64,000 nt of DNA, taken from contig JAEXBS010000006.1 in assembly GCA_023393915.1 (NCBI GenBank), positions 62,001-126,000 on the forward strand, written 5' to 3'. The stretch is from Bacteroidota bacterium (GTDB lineage: Bacteria; Bacteroidota; Bacteroidia; Flavobacteriales; Weeksellaceae). This document shows positions 60,560-64,000 of the stretch, one piece after another (within the stretch, counting starts at the first letter, position 1; each line of letters opens with the position of its first letter). Position numbers and translations under genes: made by a program. Below the pieces are notes generated by a model, which searched no databases, was not told the origin of the DNA, and saw only the letters and a list, made by a program, of their open reading frames with translations.

Positions 60560-61696
60560 ATGAAAAAATTAAAAGTAATGACGGTTGTAGGCACCCGTCC
60601 AGAAATTATAAGACTATCTAGAGTTATTTCAGCTTTGGATGCCACTGAGGCGGTAGATCATATTTTAGTTCATACGGGTCAGAATTATGACTATGAGCTT
60701 AATCAAATATTCTTTGAGGATTTGGGTTTAAGAAAACCTGATCATTTCTTGGAAGCAGCAGGTAAAACTGCAACAGAAACAGTTGGGAATATTTTGATTA
60801 AGATTGACCCCTTATTAGAGGAATTGCAGCCGGAAGCATTTTTAGTTTTGGGTGATACTAACTCTTGCTTATGTGCAATTCCAGCAAAGAAGCGACACAT
60901 TCCAATTTTCCACATGGAAGCAGGGAACCGTTGTTTTGATCAAAGGGTACCAGAAGAGACAAACAGAAAAATAGTTGATCACACGGCTGATATCAATTTG
61001 ACCTATAGTGATATTGCAAGAGAATATTTGCTAAGAGAAGGACTTCCCGCAGATCGTATTATTAAGACTGGATCCCCGATGTTTGAGGTATTAAATCATT
61101 ATCTGCTTGAAATAGAAAGTTCTGAAGTACTGGGTAAATTAGAACTTGAAGAGGGGAAATATTTTGTTGTTAGTTCGCATAGGGAAGAAAACATAAATTC
61201 AGAAAAGAATTTTAGAGGTTTAATTGATAGTTTAAACGCGATCGCGGAAAAATATGGCTATCCAATTATTGTTTCAACTCACCCTCGAACTAGAAACATG
61301 ATTGATAAGATGAAGTTGGAAGTGCGTCCAGAAATCCAATTTCTGAAACCATTGGGATTCCATGATTATAATGCACTTCAAATGCGAAGTTTTGCAGTTT
61401 TATCCGACTCAGGTACAATCTCGGAAGAGTCCTCAATCTTAAATTTTAGAGCCTTAAATATTCGTCAGGCTCACGAAAGGCCAGAAGCGATGGAGGAAGC
61501 AAGTGTTATGATGGTTGGATTATCTCCACAAAGAGTACTACAAGGTCTAGTTCAGTTAGATCAACAGAAAGTTGGAGATAAAAGGAACTTTAGAAGAGTA
61601 GCTGATTATAGTATGCCTAATGTGTCTGAAAAAGTAGTAAGAATTATTATCTCCTATACTGACTATATAAATAGAGTAGTGTGGAGCAAGAATTAA
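60560..61696 (+). CDS. capG: Non-hydrolysing UDP-sugar 2-epimerase, CapG/FnlC
   Basis: 378 residues of GT-B fold: VMTVVGTRPEIIRLSRVI, VHTGQNYDYELNQIFFEDLG, VLGDTNSCLCAIPAKKRHI, FHMEAGNRCFDQRVPEE, SSHREENINSEKNFRG and SDSGTISEESSIL. These are WecB/FnlC hallmarks. It makes UDP-L-FucNAc in the last step after CapE and CapF. It follows capF by 12 bp. Confidence 0.94.
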   Translation: MKKLKVMTVVGTRPEIIRLSRVISALDATEAVDHILVHTGQNYDYELNQIFFEDLGLRKPDHFLEAAGKTATETVGNILIKIDPLLEELQPEAFLVLGDTNSCLCAIPAKKRHIPIFHMEAGNRCFDQRVPEETNRKIVDHTADINLTYSDIAREYLLREGLPADRIIKTGSPMFEVLNHYLLEIESSEVLGKLELEEGKYFVVSSHREENINSEKNFRGLIDSLNAIAEKYGYPIIVSTHPRTRNMIDKMKLEVRPEIQFLKPLGFHDYNALQMRSFAVLSDSGTISEESSILNFRALNIRQAHERPEAMEEASVMMVGLSPQRVLQGLVQLDQQKVGDKRNFRRVADYSMPNVSEKVVRIIISYTDYINRVVWSKN

Positions 61697-61700
61697 TCTC

Positions 61701-62885
61701 ATGAAAAAATTTTGGATAGTTACTGAGTTGTTTTATCCAGATGAAACTTCGACGTCATATATTTTGACGAAGATAGCCAATGCATTATCAAGCAAATACA
61801 ATGTAAACGTAGTAACAGGTGAAGTTAGTAGCGCCTCAAGGATATCTTCTTCACTAAATCTAAGTAACCAAGTACAAGTTGCACGAGTCAAATCAATTAA
61901 AGAGGATAAATCGAGCATATTAAAGAGAAGCATTCGGTTAATGCATTTAAGTTTCTCTATCTGTATGAAATTATTGATTAATGTTCACAAGGGTGAGAAA
62001 GTATTCAGTGTAACCAATCCCCAGCCTTTATTAATTCTATTAGCTATATTTAAAAGACTAAAGAAATTTCATTGGACTTTATTAGTTCATGATGTTTTCC
62101 CAGAAAACGCTGTTGCTGCAGGCATAATCTCAAATGAAAAAGGTTTAAAGTATAGATTGATAAAGAAGTTGTTTGATTTCGGTTATAGGTCTGCAGATCA
62201 ACTTATTGTTCTTGGTCGAGATATGGATGATGTAGTTAGATCCAAAGTGGGACCCAATTGTGAAATAATTGTAATAGAAAATTGGGCTGAAGATCAAATT
62301 TTGGAATATCATACAAATTCTTCAATTGATTTTCAAAAGAAAAATAAACCTATTGTTTTTCAATACGCTGGCAATGTTGGACGAGTACAAGGACTACAAG
62401 AAATTATAGAATTAGCAAATCGAATTGATAATCCATCTGTATCATTTCAAATAGTTGGAGATGGGCCGGTGAAGGATGAGCTTGTGAAATATGTCGAAGA
62501 TAATGATATGCGAAATGTTAGCTTTAGCGGTAGTTTTCCAAGGAACCAACAGATTGAAATACTAGAACAAGCTGACATATCAATTATAAGTCTGGGTAAA
62601 GATATGTATGGATTAGGAGTTCCATCCAAAACTTATAATATCATGGCTGCAGGCAAACCGATACTTTTTATTGGTCCCAGTAATAGTGAGATTGACCGAG
62701 TTGTTAATGAAAGTAGAATTGGATTTTCATTCAACCCTAATAATAAATGCGACTTAGAGAAATTCTTCAATGATTTTAAAATTGATAGAACTGAATTAGA
62801 ATTGATGGGGGAACGGGCTCGTACTTTAGTCAAATCTCATTATACGGAGGAAATTATTCTTAAAAAGTTCATGAAGGTTTTGTAA
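61701..62885 (+). CDS. Family 4 glycosyltransferase, WbuB-like
   Basis: 394 residues of GT-B fold. The opening FWIVTELFYPDETSTSYILT, the LLVHDVFPENAVAAGI segment, FQYAGNVGRVQGLQEIIELA and SLGKDMYGLGVPSKTYNIMA are like WbuB, the L-FucNAc transferase that follows fnlABC in E. coli. It lies 4 bp after capG. The donor is therefore probably UDP-L-FucNAc. Confidence 0.92.
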   Translation: MKKFWIVTELFYPDETSTSYILTKIANALSSKYNVNVVTGEVSSASRISSSLNLSNQVQVARVKSIKEDKSSILKRSIRLMHLSFSICMKLLINVHKGEKVFSVTNPQPLLILLAIFKRLKKFHWTLLVHDVFPENAVAAGIISNEKGLKYRLIKKLFDFGYRSADQLIVLGRDMDDVVRSKVGPNCEIIVIENWAEDQILEYHTNSSIDFQKKNKPIVFQYAGNVGRVQGLQEIIELANRIDNPSVSFQIVGDGPVKDELVKYVEDNDMRNVSFSGSFPRNQQIEILEQADISIISLGKDMYGLGVPSKTYNIMAAGKPILFIGPSNSEIDRVVNESRIGFSFNPNNKCDLEKFFNDFKIDRTELELMGERARTLVKSHYTEEIILKKFMKVL

Positions 62886-63003
62886 ACTTATAACTTTTTT
62901 TATTTGAAGGATCATTTTCTTGGTATTGTTGTATCATAGTTTTTTTAAGATGGCAATAAATGACATAATGTGAGGCAATAATATATACGTTGAAGAATAA
63001 ATT

Positions 63004-63903
63004 ATGAAAATACTAGTTTTTGGAAGTAGTGGATTTCTCGGAAATGTAATTAGCAACTTTTTCGCAGGTGAACATGAAGTAGTTAAAGCAGACCTGCGGA
63101 GGGGAATTGATAAGCTAGATTTAAATGTGGATATAATTATAAATTGTATTGGGAAGACATCTGATTCAAATGATTCTTCTTTCTCCAGTTATTATAGTGC
63201 AAATGTTGATACAGTTAAGCAAGTATTTGATTATTTCTTAAAATCTAATGCCACAAAGTTTATTCATTTTAGTAGTATTGCTGCAATAGAAGAATTGTCT
63301 TCTAATGTTGTACTTAATGAAGAGAGTCCCAGTAATTCAAAATCACATTATGGAAAGTCTAAACGAGAAGCTGAAGTTTTTTTATTAAGTCAAACTGTTG
63401 CTTTGGATAAGAAAGTGATTATTTTAAGACCTCCCAGAATTCATGGGCCAAATGATCAAGGAACAATAAGACAATTATACGATTTTGTTAAAAAATTACC
63501 TTATCCATTCTATTCCTTTCAGAATTCACGAAGTTTTTTGTCCATTGATAATTTACTTTTTTTAATTAATAAGATTATTTTTTCTGAGAAAATTAAGTTT
63601 GGAATATATAATGTAAGTGACGATGAACCGATGTCTACAAATTTCATTATTGACACAATAGAAACTGTGGAAGACCGAAAAATATATAAGCTAAAAATTC
63701 CTACTAAAGTTTTCTTAGCCTTGGGATCATTGACGGAAAGAATTGGTATTTCAAAAATTAATCAGATAATTCAGAAGATGACATCCTCCAACGTAATTTC
63801 AAATACTAAAATTAAGGAAGCTTTGGGAATTGATAAATTACCACTTTCAGCAGAAGAGGGTTTAAGAAAAACAATTCGTAGTTTTACAAAAAACAAATCA
63901 TGA
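63004..63903 (+). CDS. NAD-dependent epimerase/dehydratase, 4-ketoreductase-like
   Basis: 299 residues: GxxGxxG motif ILVFGSSGFLGNVISNFF, a Ser in IHFSSIAAIEE, and the catalytic HYGKSKREAEVFLL (Tyr and Lys). It resembles SDR enzymes encoded immediately before initiating sugar transferases, such as UDP-4-keto-6-deoxy-GlcNAc 4-reductases that make UDP-QuiNAc or UDP-FucNAc. It overlaps the next gene by 4 bp. The substrate is inferred from this position. Confidence 0.82.
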   Translation: MKILVFGSSGFLGNVISNFFAGEHEVVKADLRRGIDKLDLNVDIIINCIGKTSDSNDSSFSSYYSANVDTVKQVFDYFLKSNATKFIHFSSIAAIEELSSNVVLNEESPSNSKSHYGKSKREAEVFLLSQTVALDKKVIILRPPRIHGPNDQGTIRQLYDFVKKLPYPFYSFQNSRSFLSIDNLLFLINKIIFSEKIKFGIYNVSDDEPMSTNFIIDTIETVEDRKIYKLKIPTKVFLALGSLTERIGISKINQIIQKMTSSNVISNTKIKEALGIDKLPLSAEEGLRKTIRSFTKNKS

Positions 63904-64000
63904 GAAGACTTTTCGACTTTTTTTCATCTTTAGTTGGATGCATTATTTTATTACCGGTAGGCTTAGTACTCTATATAATTGGGTTATTTGATACTGGGTC
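63900..64000 (+). CDS. Initiating sugar-phosphate transferase, N-terminal fragment (cut by window)
   Basis: Only 33 complete codons are visible. The start RRLFDFFSSLVGCIILLP, then a membrane segment and FDTGS, fits the opening of PglC/WcaJ-like bacterial sugar transferases (a membrane re-entrant helix followed by DSxGPVFF). It starts 4 bp before the end of the SDR gene (ATGA overlap). Such enzymes load the first sugar on undecaprenyl phosphate. Confidence 0.7.
   Translation, partial: MRRLFDFFSSLVGCIILLPVGLVLYIIGLFDTG

Overview
The window looks like a chromosomal segment of a Bacteroidota bacterium, most likely a member of the Flavobacteriia. The reasons are the many TAnnTTTG -7 promoter boxes just upstream of genes, the near absence of Shine-Dalgarno sequences, exported proteins whose signal peptides end in FSQ/FAQ, family choices typical of the group (RteC, GH97, DUF1573, TPR-AraC and TPR-histidine kinases) and an AT-rich base composition. 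No tRNA, rRNA, CRISPR array or intact insertion sequence was seen.

Positions 1-36 kb are mostly ordinary chromosome. In order: a PPK2 polyphosphate kinase (cut by the window edge), a DUF1573 exported protein, valS, a DUF4241 protein, a PfkB/ribokinase-like kinase, an alpha/beta hydrolase, a short ORF plus an HD-domain (YpgQ-like) phosphohydrolase, a membrane protein, a TPR histidine kinase/LuxR response regulator pair, a beta-helix lipoprotein, a four-gene MacAB-like efflux operon (ATPase, two permeases, membrane fusion protein), nrdB-nrdA of a class I ribonucleotide reductase without ATP-cones (class Id-like), an AraC regulator with a DUF417/RclC-like membrane protein, glyA, recX, two small cysteine-rich exported proteins, rimO, a GH97 glycoside hydrolase, a PH-domain membrane protein and a pair of tiny genes. 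Between 32.9 and 36.2 kb lies a small accessory-looking block: a membrane-bound TPR-AraC regulator, an RteC-domain protein and a small winged-helix protein, as seen around Bacteroidota conjugative elements but with no integrase.

From 36.9 kb to the right edge there is one long, co-oriented, visibly more AT-rich surface polysaccharide locus of the Wzx/Wzy type: a membrane CapD/PglF-like dehydratase, Wza, Wzc, then a CMP-legionaminic (nonulosonic) acid pathway (LegB, LegC, candidate LegH, LegG, LegI, PtmE, LegF). Inserted in the middle of this pathway are a DegT-like PLP-fold protein, a GNAT and a FemAB/Acetyltransf_6-like protein that could add an unusual N-acyl group. A parallel beta-helix (pectate-lyase-like) protein, a Wzx flippase, two glycosyltransferases and a Wzy polymerase follow. 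After a 350 bp leader with mutually exclusive hairpins comes a UDP-L-FucNAc module (CapE/FnlA, a cupin, CapF/FnlB, CapG/FnlC, WbuB-like transferase), a 4-ketoreductase-like SDR, and the start of the initiating sugar-phosphate transferase, cut by the window end.

The most interesting items are the acyl-modification sub-cluster inside the legionaminic acid pathway, the switch-like leader at 57.7-57.9 kb, the hairpin-dense 25.1-25.5 kb intergenic region, and recurring GTGCA hairpins at 7.0 kb and 26.7 kb.
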